Assembly: GCF_000960475.2 (NCBI RefSeq)
Contig: NZ_JZDQ02000027.1
Span: 28,797-92,796 of the forward strand
Direction of reading: 5' to 3'
DNA from: Nocardioides luteus
Lineage (GTDB): Bacteria; Actinomycetota; Actinomycetes; Propionibacteriales; Nocardioidaceae
Length of the DNA stretch: 64,000 nt
Below the pieces are notes generated by a model that was given only the letters and a program-made list of their open reading frames with translations, searched no databases and was not told where the DNA came from. Of the stretch, positions 7,909 through 16,053 are shown one piece after another. The position numbers were made by a program, and so were the translations under genes. Within the stretch, counting starts at the first letter, position 1, and each line of letters opens with the position of its first letter.

Positions 7909-7937
7909 GAGCGCTCAGCCAGTACACCAAGCGCTCA
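7909..7937. repeat. 29-base hairpin repeat, copy 2
   Basis: Perfect arms GAGCGCT and AGCGCTC with a 14-base loop containing CCAGTACA. It matches the copy at 3250-3278 at 25 of 29 positions and lies in the gap between two plus-strand small genes. Confidence 0.55.
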
Positions 7938-7959
7938 CGCCCTCTAGCATCATTCACCC

Positions 7960-8285
7960 ATGCCGATCGGCCCCGCATATTGCTGCGATCAACTTCAAGC
8001 CCAAGCGGAGCTCAAATGCGACGCGCACCCCGAGCCCGGATCGTGCGGCGACTACCTCATCGGCTACAGCCTCGAGTTCGACGAGTACGGCATCTGGGTC
8101 CACGACGGCCCGGACGGATCCGCCTACACGTGGCAGCACATCCACTTCTGCCGTTCTGCGGAACCGAACTGCCCGAAAGCCGCCGCGATGAATGGTTCGA
8201 CCGCATCGAGGACCTGGAGCTCGAGGCGGAGGCGGCGCCGAAAGAGATGCTCGACTACGGCTGGTGGTTGGCCGTATCCGACTAG
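7960..8285 (+). pseudogene. DUF6980-like protein gene, broken by a frameshift
   Basis: The first frame reads MPIGPAYCCDQLQAQAELKC, then GYSLEFDEYGIWVHDG and WQHIHFC, typical of DUF6980-type proteins. The expected continuation CPFCGTELPESRRDEWFD is present but one frame over, after about 8152. Adding one C to the TGCCG at 8149-8153 would restore HFCPFCGTELP and a protein of about 108 residues ending WWLAVSD. The missing base abolishes the second Cys-x2-Cys pair in the native frame. It could be a true disabling mutation or a sequencing error in a short C run. Function of the family is unknown; paired cysteines suggest zinc binding. Confidence 0.75.
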
Positions 8286-8471
8286 CAGCCCACCACGTTC
8301 AGCCGACCCATCCAGGCGATGTGCACCGGTTCCTTGGCCGATGATGAGGGCGGGTTGTTCCGGTCGCCGAGCTATACGGCATCACATACTCTTCGACGGG
8401 GTCCGGTCGAGGTAGCCCGATCCGTTCTCGCTAACGACCGGAGTACATTCGCCGACGATTTGGGGCCTAGA

Positions 8472-9284
8472 GTGAGCATTCGTCTTCGAGCCGAGAGCTA
8501 CACGGAGACGTCGCCGTCCCATGAGCACAACGAAGACTTTGTGCTCGTCGGCAACGACTTCGTGGTCGTGCTTGACGGTGCGACACCTGTCCCCGGCCTG
8601 GAAACCGGATGCATCCATGACGTGCCGTGGCTCGTTCGTCACCTCGGTCTGCGTCTTGCCGAAGGACTTGTGACGCCGGGTGCCTTGAACCTTGCAGACA
8701 TTCTCGAGCGAGCGATTCAGCAGGTGCGCGACGCACACGTAGACAGTTGCGACCTCGAGGATCCCAACAGCCCGTCGTCGACCGTTGCCCTGCTTCGGCT
8801 GTGCGGCGACAGGATCGACTACCTGGTCCTGGCTGACTCATCTGTCGTGCTGTACATGGACGATGGTGGCGTTCTGCCGATCACTGACGACCGGCTCGAT
8901 CATCTCGAGGACTACTCCGTTGCTGGATTCGCCGCGGTGCGGAACACCGCAGAGGGGTTCTGGGTGGCCAGCACCAAGCCAGAAGCGGCCCGCCACGCCG
9001 TGTCTGGCAGCGTTTCCCTCGCCAATCAACCGGTTCGAGCCGCCGCGGTGCTGACCGATGGAGCCGCGACGTTGGTGGAGAGGCACGGCCAGACCTGGGA
9101 ACACCTTCTCGGCGTTCTCGAGGTCGGACCGCACGAGCTCGTGCGACGTACCCGCGAAGTCGACGAGCATGCGGCGGGAACGTTCCGCGGAAAGAGGCAC
9201 GACGATGCAACCGCAGTCCTGTGTCAATTTGTCGACTCAAGCGACGGACAGGTCTCCGCTGCCGGGCCGACACTGCACGGCTGA
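8472..9284 (+). CDS. PP2C-like protein phosphatase
   Basis: A 270-residue PP2C-fold protein. NEDF (Asp22) and VLDGAT (Asp35-Gly36) match the first two metal-binding motifs of the PPM/PP2C family, and KRHDDATAV near the C-terminus matches the last Asp motif. The middle retains STVALLRL and ADSSVVLY in place of the usual GDSR. The divergence from classical PstP suggests a stand-alone phosphatase or a PP2C-like domain of an accessory system. GTG 8472 is chosen because the PP2C fold starts right after it; the open frame continues upstream to 8319 without family-like sequence. No kinase or partner gene is adjacent. Confidence 0.75.
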   Translation: MSIRLRAESYTETSPSHEHNEDFVLVGNDFVVVLDGATPVPGLETGCIHDVPWLVRHLGLRLAEGLVTPGALNLADILERAIQQVRDAHVDSCDLEDPNSPSSTVALLRLCGDRIDYLVLADSSVVLYMDDGGVLPITDDRLDHLEDYSVAGFAAVRNTAEGFWVASTKPEAARHAVSGSVSLANQPVRAAAVLTDGAATLVERHGQTWEHLLGVLEVGPHELVRRTREVDEHAAGTFRGKRHDDATAVLCQFVDSSDGQVSAAGPTLHG

Positions 9285-9326
9285 GGACGGACGGAGACGA
9301 GTTGGCGAGCGGGGAGGGGGTCCCAC

Positions 9327-9560
9327 ATGCATTCAGGTCGAGCGGCGGCACGCCTCGGCGGCCTCACCGTGATCGTCGCCCTGCTGCTCTGTGTTTGGAA
9401 TCCCCGATTCGGCGATCCGCTGCCGATGCCCGCGCGTCTATGGGCGACGGTCGGGCTCGCACTCGCCGCCACTTGGGTCGTTGCATCGGCCGTTCTCATT
9501 GACCTTCGGGCCAGGAAAGCGCTCAAGCGCCGTCGCTCTGGAGACCCCTCGAAGCGATAG
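9327..9560 (+). CDS. Small two-helix membrane protein
   Basis: 77 residues with two hydrophobic segments (about 10-25 and 38-58) and a strongly basic end (RARKALKRRRSGDPSKR), predicting a hairpin in the cytoplasmic membrane with a positive tail inside. A GGGAGGGGG ribosome site lies just before the ATG. It starts 43 bases after the PP2C-like gene and may be co-transcribed with it. No family recognised. Confidence 0.6.
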   Translation: MHSGRAAARLGGLTVIVALLLCVWNPRFGDPLPMPARLWATVGLALAATWVVASAVLIDLRARKALKRRRSGDPSKR

Positions 9561-9676
9561 CACGCAGAAACTAGGGGTGGGGTGAGACCCGCGGAGAGCA
9601 GCCCAGCGCTCGCAGCGGCTCAACGGATCGGCCGAATGCGTCTCAACCGCCAGGCGCAGCCGATACCGTCCGGCCC

Positions 9677-9928
9677 GTGCACCTCAGCCAAGCCGCCTCA
9701 CCGAGCACCGGCGCCGTCTCGTTTCTCCTTGCCGGCATCTGGGTCTGCGTCCTCATCGGAATCCTCGTCGCCATACGATGGAGCATCAAGCGGCTAGACG
9801 CGCTGCTAGCAGACGCGACAGGAGCCTGGGCATGGGTTGGCGGCATCCTCCTCGCCGCGCTCAGGCTGGTCTTTGTGATGTACGTCCTCGGAGTTTCGGC
9901 TCTGATCTTCAGCCTGATGATCGGGTGA
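9677..9928 (+). CDS. Small membrane protein, hypothetical
   Basis: 83 residues from GTG 9677 with two predicted membrane helices (about 17-34 and 53-80). The start lacks a clear ribosome site, and the DNA is less tightly packed than neighbouring genes, so expression is uncertain. No family recognised. Confidence 0.45.
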   Translation: MHLSQAASPSTGAVSFLLAGIWVCVLIGILVAIRWSIKRLDALLADATGAWAWVGGILLAALRLVFVMYVLGVSALIFSLMIG

Positions 9929-10014
9929 TCGACGCAATTCACCATGCATCCTGAGCCAGTTTCCGCTTGCTCCCCACCACAGAAACCGTAGGTTGAACTG
10001 CGGTTCCGTCTGAC

Positions 10015-10608
10015 TTACGACGAGATCAGGGCAGCGTACGCCGGGCGCAGCTCGTCGGCTTGGGCCATGACGCGCTGGACGACGACGGCGGCATCGTCGG
10101 TCGGTGAGCCCGGGGCGTCGAGGAGGCCGGCGAGCTGGTCGAGGCAGACGTGCCAGCCGACGGCGGTGTCGGTGTTGCCGGCGGGTCCGCCGAGCCAGGT
10201 GGTGAAGGTGAGGCGGGTGCCGTCGTCGGTGGGCTCGAGGTCGAAGCGGAGCAGGTCGGTCAGGTCCGTACGACCGTCCATCCCCCAGGTGAACTCGAAG
10301 GTCCGGGGCGGGTCCCACACGCGCAGCTCGCCCTCGGAGACGTGGCTGTCCGGGTCGACGCCCATCTCCTCGATCGCCTCGGTGGTGCTCGCCAGCTCCA
10401 GGCCCTCGGGCCAGAACGGGAGGCTCAGCCGCGCGCCAGCGACACGTTCGCCGACGATGTCGGTCGGGAACCAGTGCCGCAGGCCGTCGGTCTCGGTCAG
10501 CGCTCGCCACACCTTCTCCGGTGAGTGGCGAAGCAGGCGTACGTAGCGCAGGCCCGTCCTCTCGCCGTCGCGGATCACCTCGCCCATGGGGCCGGTCGTC
10601 GTAGTCAT
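10015..10608 (-). CDS. SRPBCC (AHSA1-like) domain protein
   Basis: A 197-residue START/AHSA1-type protein. RLLRHSPEKVWRALTETDGLRHWFP is the usual opening of the fold, with the later pattern GELRVWDPPRTFEFTW and LRFDLEPTDDGTRLTFT lining a hydrophobic cavity. Proteins of this group next to ArsR genes are common in actinobacteria, but their ligand is generally unknown. ATG 10608 has AGGAGGA about 5 bases upstream and lies one base after the stop of the arsR-type gene, so translation should be coupled. An upstream extension to 10791 lies over the regulator gene in another frame and is rejected. Confidence 0.88.
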   Translation of the reverse strand: MTTTTGPMGEVIRDGERTGLRYVRLLRHSPEKVWRALTETDGLRHWFPTDIVGERVAGARLSLPFWPEGLELASTTEAIEEMGVDPDSHVSEGELRVWDPPRTFEFTWGMDGRTDLTDLLRFDLEPTDDGTRLTFTTWLGGPAGNTDTAVGWHVCLDQLAGLLDAPGSPTDDAAVVVQRVMAQADELRPAYAALISS

Positions 10609-10609
10609 C

Positions 10610-10942
10610 TCAGTCCTCCTCGTGGTCGGTCTCGTCGAGCTGGTCCAGGTGGCGCTCGAGGGCATCCAGACGGTCGGCCCACATCCGGCGGTACGGCGCG
10701 AGCCACTCCTCCAGCTCCCGGAGCCGGTCGGGACGGAGCCGGTAGTGACGGCGCGGTCCGTCGATGCGTACGTGAACCAGGTCTGCCTCACCCAGGGTCC
10801 GTAGATGCTTGGACACGTTCGGTTGGGCGAGCCCGAGGGTCTCGACGAGCTCGCCCACCCCCATCTCGCGCTGGCAGAGCAGGTCGAGGATCTGCCGACG
10901 GGTCGGGTCGGCGATCACGCTGAAGACGTCTCGGGTGGGCAC
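10610..10942 (-). CDS. ArsR-family transcription regulator
   Basis: 110 residues, a winged-helix ArsR/SmtB protein. VFSVIADPTRRQILDLL opens the fold and VGELVETLGLAQPNVSKHLRTL is the recognition helix-turn-helix. No Cys pair or DxHx10HxxE metal site of classical metal sensors is visible, so the signal may be non-metal. It is the first gene of a two-gene operon with the SRPBCC protein. In this common arrangement the regulator usually represses its own operon. Start is GTG 10942. Confidence 0.9.
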   Translation of the reverse strand: MPTRDVFSVIADPTRRQILDLLCQREMGVGELVETLGLAQPNVSKHLRTLGEADLVHVRIDGPRRHYRLRPDRLRELEEWLAPYRRMWADRLDALERHLDQLDETDHEED

Positions 10943-11004
10943 GCCTTAAACATGCCTCAAAGGGAATATGCCTGTCAAGGAATATGATTGGAGCGGCCGC
11001 CCGG

Positions 11005-11700
11005 CTACCGCAGCAGCTGGTCGACGGCGAGCCAGATCGCGAAGATCGCGAACCCGCCGGCGAGCAGGCCGAGGGCCAGGGAGGCGTACGTCTGGAGCGA
11101 CCGGGACGAGCGAGCAGGTTCCCGCATCGGCGGTGTCAGCCTGGGCTTGGTCGCTGGTGCTGGCATCGGAGCGGGGCCCGGCGCCGGGCTTGGAGCTGGG
11201 CCGGGAGCTGGCGCCGGGTCTGGAGCCGGCGCCGGAGCCGGGGTCGGGCCTGGTGACGGAGCAGGTGCCGGTCCACCTGGTGTCGGAGCAGGTGTCGGAC
11301 CGGGCGCCGGGCCGGCCGGCCTGGGCGACGGTGGCGTGCTCGGCGAGCCAGGCCGAGGCGCGTCGCCCGTCCCGAAGATGTCGTCCATCGTCGCGGGGCC
11401 GAGGTCCGGCGGTCCGTACGGGGCGTACGGGAGCGGCGCTGGAGCGTACGACGGCGGATAGCCGGGCGCGGGGAACGGCGGAGCGCTCGACCCGATCAGG
11501 TCACGCAGCTGTGCGGCTTCGGCGGCGAGCGCCGCGTCGAGATGGGCGCGCGCGGGATGTCCGTACGGAAGATCCTTGAGGATCTGGGTGTAGCGCTCGA
11601 TCCGGGAGAGGAGCCGGGCCCGCCTGCTGCCGTTCTGCAGGCCCCAGGCGAGGCAGGCGAGCACCACGGCGAAGAGTCCCGAGATGATCGCGGCGCTCAT
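11005..11700 (-). CDS. Membrane protein with Pro/Ala/Gly-rich linker
   Basis: A 231-residue protein: an N-terminal hydrophobic helix (about 3-20), a short helical region with RIERYTQILKDLPYGHPARA, then a long low-complexity stretch of PAPAP/GPAP type, and a C-terminal membrane helix (about 203-224). The linker would span the envelope or hold the two helices apart. Codons in the linker are a nearly pure GC-rich repeat. No family recognised. It lies alone between the ArsR operon and the DUF1304 gene, all on the minus strand. Confidence 0.7.
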   Translation of the reverse strand: MSAAIISGLFAVVLACLAWGLQNGSRRARLLSRIERYTQILKDLPYGHPARAHLDAALAAEAAQLRDLIGSSAPPFPAPGYPPSYAPAPLPYAPYGPPDLGPATMDDIFGTGDAPRPGSPSTPPSPRPAGPAPGPTPAPTPGGPAPAPSPGPTPAPAPAPDPAPAPGPAPSPAPGPAPMPAPATKPRLTPPMREPARSSRSLQTYASLALGLLAGGFAIFAIWLAVDQLLR

Positions 11701-11736
11701 GCTTCGGAGGGTAGTGGTCGGTGGAGGTTCGCGCTA

Positions 11737-12135
11737 TCAGATCGCGATGGCGATCAGCGCGACCGCGGGCAGGACAGCGGAGGCGACGGTGCCCCTGACG
11801 CTGCCGCCGCGCGGAAGCCAGTAGCCGAGGGCGTCGGCCACACCCATGAACAACGAGGCGAGCAGCATGTAGATGCAGGTGACGACCACGACGGTGACGC
11901 CGGTGGACTCGTCGCCGAAGTTCACGATCCAGAGGCCGATGAGCGTACCGATCCCGGCAAGAGCGTTGCGGGCGCCGATGCAGAAGGACCACAGGTGGAC
12001 GTTGCGGAGGCCGTGCGGCTCGATCCCGAGGAACCGCTGGACCTGGGGACGGTCGATGAAGAAGGCCTCGAAAGGGAAGACGACGATGAGGATCACGGCG
12101 GAGATGCCGGCACTGAGCTGCGCGACTGCGTTCAT
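11737..12135 (-). CDS. DUF1304 membrane protein
   Basis: 132 residues with four hydrophobic helices. FPFEAFFIDRPQVQRFLGI in the first loop and NVHLWSFCIGARNALAGIGTLIG in the middle are characteristic of DUF1304, a small integral membrane family of unknown function. ATG 12135 is preferred because the family starts there; the longer frame to 12318 would run through the operator and into the divergent regulator. It is divergent from a MarR regulator with a strong palindrome between them, so it is the likely regulated target. Confidence 0.8.
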   Translation of the reverse strand: MNAVAQLSAGISAVILIVVFPFEAFFIDRPQVQRFLGIEPHGLRNVHLWSFCIGARNALAGIGTLIGLWIVNFGDESTGVTVVVVTCIYMLLASLFMGVADALGYWLPRGGSVRGTVASAVLPAVALIAIAI

Positions 12136-12250
12136 GGGGACCTGCTCGGGACGGGCCTCGAGGAGGGAGGCGGTGGAGATCGTGGAAGCAACACGCGTCC
12201 GGCGGAACCCCGTGAACAGACGGCTGTCTGGACACCGGAGAGCGGTATGA

Positions 12251-12269
12251 TAGTCAGTCTTACTGACTA
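12251..12269. promoter_or_regulatory. Perfect palindrome, likely MarR operator
   Basis: TAGTCAGT, spacer CTT, ACTGACTA: two perfect 8-base arms, AT-rich compared with the surroundings. It sits 37 bases before the MarR start and 116 bases before the DUF1304 start, a suitable place to control both. Family-level size and symmetry fit MarR operators. Confidence 0.75.
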
Positions 12270-12305
12270 TATTGGCCAGGCCGCCGGACACTGTCAAGGG
12301 ATTCG

Positions 12306-12725
12306 ATGGACGTCGCAACGCTCATGCTGATCGCCTACCGGGCGATGGACGAACGGGTCATCTCCGCGATGCGGGAGGCCGGCTACGACATCACCGTCGC
12401 TCAGGCCCGGCTCGCGCAGCGGATCGCCGAGGACGGCTCGCGCCTGGTCGACCTGGCCGAGCAGGCGCAGGTCACCAAGCAGACCGCGAGCATGCTGGTC
12501 GCGGCGCTGGAGCGGCAGGGGCTGGTCGAGCGGGTCCCGGACCCGACCGACGGTCGCGCCCGCCTGATCCGGTTCACGGCGGCGGGTCAGGATGCCGCGG
12601 ATCGTGCTCGAGAGGTGGTGATGGGTGTCGAGCAGGAGTGGAACGACCACCTCGGTCCACATCTGGCATCGGCTCTGCGGGAGGCGCTCACCTCGCTGCG
12701 CGAGCTCGTCGATCCGTATCAGTGA
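12306..12725 (+). CDS. MarR-family transcription regulator
   Basis: 139 residues. The winged helix-turn-helix reads SRLVDLAEQAQVTKQTASMLVAALERQGLVER, followed by the wing PDPTDGRARLIRFT with the conserved DxRxR-like turn. The start helix and C-terminal helices form the dimer interface in this family. Likely binds the palindrome at 12251-12269 and represses its own gene and the divergent DUF1304 gene. The ligand is unknown. ATG 12306 is preceded by AAGGG. Confidence 0.9.
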   Translation: MDVATLMLIAYRAMDERVISAMREAGYDITVAQARLAQRIAEDGSRLVDLAEQAQVTKQTASMLVAALERQGLVERVPDPTDGRARLIRFTAAGQDAADRAREVVMGVEQEWNDHLGPHLASALREALTSLRELVDPYQ

Positions 12726-12779
12726 CCCGTCGACGGTGGTCGTGAGCTTCCGGAAAACCGCACCAGACCGCGAAATTTC

Positions 12780-12999
12780 TGGTAACTGGCAGACCGCAGT
12801 GGAGATACATTCCCTAAACAGGTTCTATGCGATTACGCAAGGGGCCTAATACCTATCGTCTCGATATTTGGACCTATCACTCGTTTGAATTCCGTACGGC
12901 GGAACAAAGTGGTCCCGAACTTAGGAAACCCTTTGGTGCGGGTGCCAGAAAACGCTTCTGACGAAACCCCTCCACCACAAAGTCCGAAAGGTCAATGTT
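12780..12999 (+). promoter_or_regulatory. AT-rich leader upstream of the oxygenase gene
   Basis: A stretch distinctly lower in GC than its surroundings. ACCTATC occurs twice (12851-12857 and 12872-12878), 21 bases apart, or two helical turns, which suggests paired regulator sites. GAAAGG lies about 10 bases before the GTG start. No riboswitch fold is recognised and no ORF is supported here. Confidence 0.4.
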
Positions 13000-14037
13000 G
13001 TGGGCGCAGAGTCCGTAGTCACCCGGGTCGAGATGACCCCAGCCGAGTCCCAGGCCGCAGCCACGCTCGCGGAGTCGTTGCTCGCTCGATTCGGGGACCC
13101 GGTCTCCTCGGAGTTCCTCGAGACCGCGCCGTTCCTCGGTGGTGAGCTTCCGGAGAGCGTCGCCCGGGCGATCCGTGCGTTCCGCTACGGCGATGCGACC
13201 GACGCCCTGGTGATCAGCGGTCTCCCGGTGACGGCCGGCCCGACCCCGCCCCACTGGAACCACCCCGACGCCCAGGCGCCGCACATGGCCGACTTCTGGC
13301 TCGCGCTGATCATGGCCCAGCTCGGCGATGCCGTCTCCTGGTCCTCGCTGCAGGGTGGCCAGCTGGTCAACAACATCCTGCCGATCCAGAAGCAGGAGAA
13401 CCTGCAGACCGGACACAGCAGCGACGTGGTGCTCGACCTGCACATCGAGGACGCGTTCAGCAACCTCCGCTGCGACCACCTCGGCCTGATCTCGCTGCGC
13501 AACGACGACATGATCCCCACCACCGCGGTCGGGATCAGCTCGATCGACGTGACCGGCCCTGAGTACGCTCCGCTGTTCGAGCCGCGCTACGTGATCCACC
13601 CCGACGACGAGCACCTGCGCAACCTGCGCGAGGCCGGCGTCAACGAGGGCGAGCTGCTCGCCGCGCCGACCGCCGTGCTCTCCGGTTCCCCGCAGGCCCC
13701 CGACGTCCGGCTCGACCCGCCTTACATGTCCGCCCTGCCGGGCGATGTCGAGGCCGACCGTGCGCTTCAGCTGCTCATCATGGAGCTCTCCGCGAACGTC
13801 GAGGACGTCGCGCTGGCTCCCGGCGAGATCCTCATCGTCGACAACCACCGTGCGCTGCACGGCCGCAAGCCCTTCACGGCTCGCTACGACGGCACCGACC
13901 GTTGGCTCCGCCGCCTCACGACCGTCAAGGACCTGCGCCGCAGCCGCGTCGCTCGGTCGGAGGCCTCCTCGCGGATCATCGACCCGGTGCTCGAGCCGCT
14001 CCCCGCATCCCTTGAGCTCACAGGCGCTGGTCGCTGA
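13000..14037 (+). CDS. Fe(II)/2-oxoglutarate-dependent oxygenase (TauD family, VioC/AsnO-like)
   Basis: A 345-residue non-heme iron oxygenase. The HxE iron motif is H148-I-E150 (DLHIEDAF) and the distal His is H287 in DNHRALHGRKPF; Arg residues in DRWLRRL (301-305) are placed to bind 2-oxoglutarate. HxE rather than HxD, together with the NNILPI and PPYM segments, points to the clavaminate-synthase-like group that hydroxylates free arginine, enduracididine or asparagine. No peptide synthetase or other biosynthetic gene is nearby, so it seems an orphan. It starts at GTG 13000, has an AT-rich leader, and ends at a strong terminator, so it is a single-gene unit. Confidence 0.85.
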   Translation: MGAESVVTRVEMTPAESQAAATLAESLLARFGDPVSSEFLETAPFLGGELPESVARAIRAFRYGDATDALVISGLPVTAGPTPPHWNHPDAQAPHMADFWLALIMAQLGDAVSWSSLQGGQLVNNILPIQKQENLQTGHSSDVVLDLHIEDAFSNLRCDHLGLISLRNDDMIPTTAVGISSIDVTGPEYAPLFEPRYVIHPDDEHLRNLREAGVNEGELLAAPTAVLSGSPQAPDVRLDPPYMSALPGDVEADRALQLLIMELSANVEDVALAPGEILIVDNHRALHGRKPFTARYDGTDRWLRRLTTVKDLRRSRVARSEASSRIIDPVLEPLPASLELTGAGR

Positions 14038-14050
14038 CGCTCGGGATCAA

Positions 14051-14080
14051 GGAGGCCGCAGGCATCTGCCTGCGGCCTCC
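14051..14080. terminator. Strong hairpin terminator
   Basis: GGAGGCCGCAGG and CCTGCGGCCTCC are perfect complements around CATCTG, followed by ATCTCTTTC. It ends the oxygenase transcript. Confidence 0.85.
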
Positions 14081-14129
14081 ATCTCTTTCATCCCGCATAC
14101 CGTGACGGGGATCCGGAATACTCGTTGGG

Positions 14130-15032
14130 GTGAACGTGAGGCGATGGGGTATTTCCGTGCTGGCCGCCGGGTTGGCGCTTGCGCTGGTCGGCTGCGGGGA
14201 CGACAGCGAGCCGAAGAAGCCGGAGGCCGCGCCCACGGAGAACACCTACCCCGTGTACGCCGCAACGATGAACCCCGTCGAAGCAGCCATGACCTTCGTG
14301 CCGGAGACCGCGACGACGCTCGCGGTGACCGACTACGACGAGGTGAAGTCGCTCTTCGGGCTCGAGGACATCACCAGCAGGTCGAGCCCCGCGGACCAGA
14401 GCGACCTGTGGGGCCGGGCCGACAAGGAGGCCGCCCAGGTCAGCGGTGGTCTGTTGCGGGACGTCGACCAGCGCCTGCGGGATAAGTACGCGTGGGGCGC
14501 GGCCGACGTCATCTGGGAGGCCAGGTTCACCGGCGGTGGCAAGGACGGGTTCGTCATCAAGGTCGCGGACCGGGTCAAGCCCGGCCACGCGATCAAGGCC
14601 GGAGTCGGCCCGCTGAAGGGTGCGACGTTCGACCCGGAGACCCACGTGATCACCAAGCACACCGTGACCCCCGACGCCGCGAACTGGGCGTCCCAGGAGA
14701 CGATGCTCGCCGTCGCCGGCGGCCCGGCCACCTCGACGTACGTCGTCAAGGGGTGCGCCGAGGGCGGGCCGAAGGAGAAGACCAGGCTGGCGCCGGTCGA
14801 GGCCTACTCGGTCGAGTTCGGCGGCGGGCTGGCCACTCTGCGTCTCGGCGAGGACAGGGATGACCTGTTCGTCCGGCTGAAGCTGGGGGATCGGGACGCG
14901 GCGTACAAGAAGGTCTTCACCCATGGTGTCGCCGATCCGTCCACGGGGCGGATCGGGTTCCGGGTGACCAATCCGGTGACCGCGGCCGCGCTGGTCACCA
15001 GCGAACCCGTCCCATTCGCGGTCTGCGACTAG
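14130..15032 (+). CDS. Lipoprotein of unknown function
   Basis: A 300-residue exported lipoprotein: signal peptide with lipobox ALVGC (Cys near residue 22), then an acidic linker DDSEPKKPEAAP and a soluble domain. The domain opens with MNPVEAAMTFVPETATTLAVTDYDEVK, a pattern seen in actinobacterial lipoproteins of unknown role. Two further cysteines (VVKGCAEGG and AVCD at the very end) may pair. It is anchored to the outer face of the membrane. Start GTG 14130 gives the signal peptide. It is followed by SURF1 in the same direction after 187 bases. Confidence 0.85.
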   Translation: MNVRRWGISVLAAGLALALVGCGDDSEPKKPEAAPTENTYPVYAATMNPVEAAMTFVPETATTLAVTDYDEVKSLFGLEDITSRSSPADQSDLWGRADKEAAQVSGGLLRDVDQRLRDKYAWGAADVIWEARFTGGGKDGFVIKVADRVKPGHAIKAGVGPLKGATFDPETHVITKHTVTPDAANWASQETMLAVAGGPATSTYVVKGCAEGGPKEKTRLAPVEAYSVEFGGGLATLRLGEDRDDLFVRLKLGDRDAAYKKVFTHGVADPSTGRIGFRVTNPVTAAALVTSEPVPFAVCD

Positions 15033-15219
15033 GGCGGGGCCCCTCAATCCGGAAGCGCCGGCCGAGCGCCGCCCATCACGCGCCCTGGCGGCGTTGTCGT
15101 CGGTCGACGGCCAACCCCGGACCGCCTCCCTCCTCCGCCTTGCCAGGACGCGCGCTGGACAACGCTCGACTCGACGCCGGATTGAGGGGACCCGCCCTGC
15201 CCCGTACTCTGGGAGTGCT

Positions 15220-16053
15220 ATGGCCGCCCAGAGTCCCCCGCGAAGCATCTTCTCCCCGAGGTTGTGGGGTGCACACGCGCTGATGGTCGTCTTCGTGACC
15301 GGCGCGGTGCTGCTCGGGGTGTGGCAGTACCAGTCGAGCCAGCAGGACAAGCAGGACCAGGTCGCCGAGCTGGTGCACGCGAAACCGAAGGCGTTCACCG
15401 ACCTGATCGGGCCCAACGACGCCTTCCCGTGGGAGCAGATCGGCCGCCCCGTGACCGTCTCCGGGATCTGGATGCCCGACGAGACGATCTTCATCGACGG
15501 GATGGAGCGCGGCTCCCAGGTGGGCTTCTGGGCCGTCACGCCGGTGCTCGTCGAGGACACGGAGTCGGCCGTCTACGTCGTACGCGGCTGGACGCCGGAG
15601 GTCGGCAGCGCGCCGCCCGCGCCGCGCGGCCACGTCACGATCACCGGCTGGCTGCAGCCCAGCGACTGGACCGACGTCGCCGACGACCGCAAGTCCGACA
15701 ACGTCTTCCCGCAGCTCGACATCTCCGACCTGATCTCGCGCACGAGCTACGACCTCTACAGCGCCTACGTGGTGCGTTCGCCGGTCGAGGACAACTGGCC
15801 GGCCAGCTCGATGCCGGTCAACGACGGCTCCACGGACGTCGCCGACGTGCCCGCTCCGCAGCTGCCCGAGCCGGAGGCCACGACCGGGCTGCGCAACCTG
15901 CTCTACGCGATCGAGTGGTGGCTGTTCGGGATCTTCGGGATCTACGTGTGGTGGCGCTACGTGCGTGACACCCTGCGCCCCCGGCCCGTCGACGAGGACG
16001 AAGAAGACCCTGAGAAAACCGCTCAGGATCTGCGCGTACGCTCAGACGCGTGA
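15220..16053 (+). CDS. SURF1-family cytochrome oxidase assembly protein
   Basis: A 277-residue protein with two membrane helices: one near residues 17-37 (ALMVVFVTGAVLLGVWQYQ) and one near 229-247 (EWWLFGIFGIYVWWRYV). GVWQYQ and the YVVRGWTPE segment are SURF1 hallmarks. The extracytoplasmic domain between the helices helps insert heme a or assemble the aa3-type terminal oxidase. ATG 15220 is chosen because the membrane domain follows; the frame continues upstream without family sequence. Its stop overlaps the GTG start of the DUF3817 gene, so the two are translationally coupled. Confidence 0.9.
   Translation: MAAQSPPRSIFSPRLWGAHALMVVFVTGAVLLGVWQYQSSQQDKQDQVAELVHAKPKAFTDLIGPNDAFPWEQIGRPVTVSGIWMPDETIFIDGMERGSQVGFWAVTPVLVEDTESAVYVVRGWTPEVGSAPPAPRGHVTITGWLQPSDWTDVADDRKSDNVFPQLDISDLISRTSYDLYSAYVVRSPVEDNWPASSMPVNDGSTDVADVPAPQLPEPEATTGLRNLLYAIEWWLFGIFGIYVWWRYVRDTLRPRPVDEDEEDPEKTAQDLRVRSDA

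Noticed and set aside
12780..12999. Riboswitch before the oxygenase gene
   Set aside because: AT-rich but no recognisable aptamer fold or terminator switch could be drawn; kept only as a promoter region.
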